From contig CM070602.1 of NCBI GenBank assembly GCA_036346395.1, positions 14,765,098-14,829,097 on the forward strand: 64,000 nucleotides of DNA, read 5' to 3'. The notes beneath the pieces were generated by a model that was given only the letters and a program-made list of their open reading frames with translations, was not told where the DNA came from and searched no databases. This DNA comes from Hsuehochloa calcarea (lineage: Eukaryota; Streptophyta; Magnoliopsida; Poales; Poaceae). Of this stretch, positions 63,906 through 64,000 are shown in pieces (the first letter of the stretch is position 1; the number at the start of each line of letters is the position of its first letter). Position numbers and translations under genes: made by a program.

Positions 63906-64000
63906 CAAGCGAGATGGAGCTATCAACACATGATGAGACTTAAGCTACTAGACATGACCTCTCTTAATAGTACGACAACATATACTAGTAATCCAGTTTC

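Overview
This is plant nuclear DNA, most likely from a grass (Poaceae; rice-tribe-like by its transposon families, which I infer rather than prove). The reasons are GT-AG introns, TATA-driven genes with long GA/CT-rich 5' leaders, LTR retrotransposons with 5-bp target-site duplications (TSDs), CACTA DNA transposons with 3-bp TSDs, and a xylan glucuronosyltransferase gene. Only one intact gene is convincing. Most of the window is nested and decayed mobile DNA.

Layout. 1-2916: AT-rich sequence with microsatellites, a foldback repeat and two orphan exon-like pieces. 4101-6281: a solo LTR with perfect TSD CCTAG, inside older GC-rich repeat DNA. About 6.4-8.09 kb: a minus-strand Tat-type retroelement fragment (LTR, polypurine tract, and an ORF on the opposite strand of the element resembling the 'putative gypsy type transposon' family, Pfam PF04195). 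That ORF is cut at 8092 by a 25-kb plus-strand Ty3/gypsy element (8093-33086, perfect TSD ATCCA, ~3.05-3.1 kb LTRs, chromodomain-type pol) and resumes at 33092. This element was itself hit in gag by a second, Tat-type gypsy element (12648-25823, ~766-bp LTRs, two RNase H-like domains, antisense ORFs). 33246-35022: a decayed Ulp1-like (C48) peptidase gene and the right terminus of a CACTA transposon.

35-44 kb: mostly anonymous sequence, a GGCAC-rich relic, and a minus-strand LTR-like block with minisatellites. 44265-44990: a solo LTR with a 75-78-bp minisatellite. 45.5-48.2 kb: two separate tandem segmental duplications (446 bp and 345 bp periods). 50530-51552: a non-autonomous CACTA element (TSD TGA) carrying a small promoter-plus-ORF cassette.

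52029-56804: the real gene, a GT8-family glucuronic acid transferase for xylan (GUX1 class), with TATA box, multi-intron 5' leader and three coding exons (627 aa). It acts in the Golgi during secondary wall xylan synthesis. 58724 to beyond the right end: a minus-strand chromodomain gypsy element whose LTR is related to the solo LTR at 4101-6281. Its RT is interrupted near 63314 by DNA with two kinds of tandem repeat.

A striking sequence-quality or biological signal runs through roughly 8.1-29.9 kb: CAG/CTG trinucleotides are scarce and CGA/TCG abundant, and paired LTR copies show CAG in one copy where the other has CGA. This is opposite to methyl-cytosine decay. It looks like systematic miscalling at CHG-methylated sites, and it explains many of the frameshifts there.
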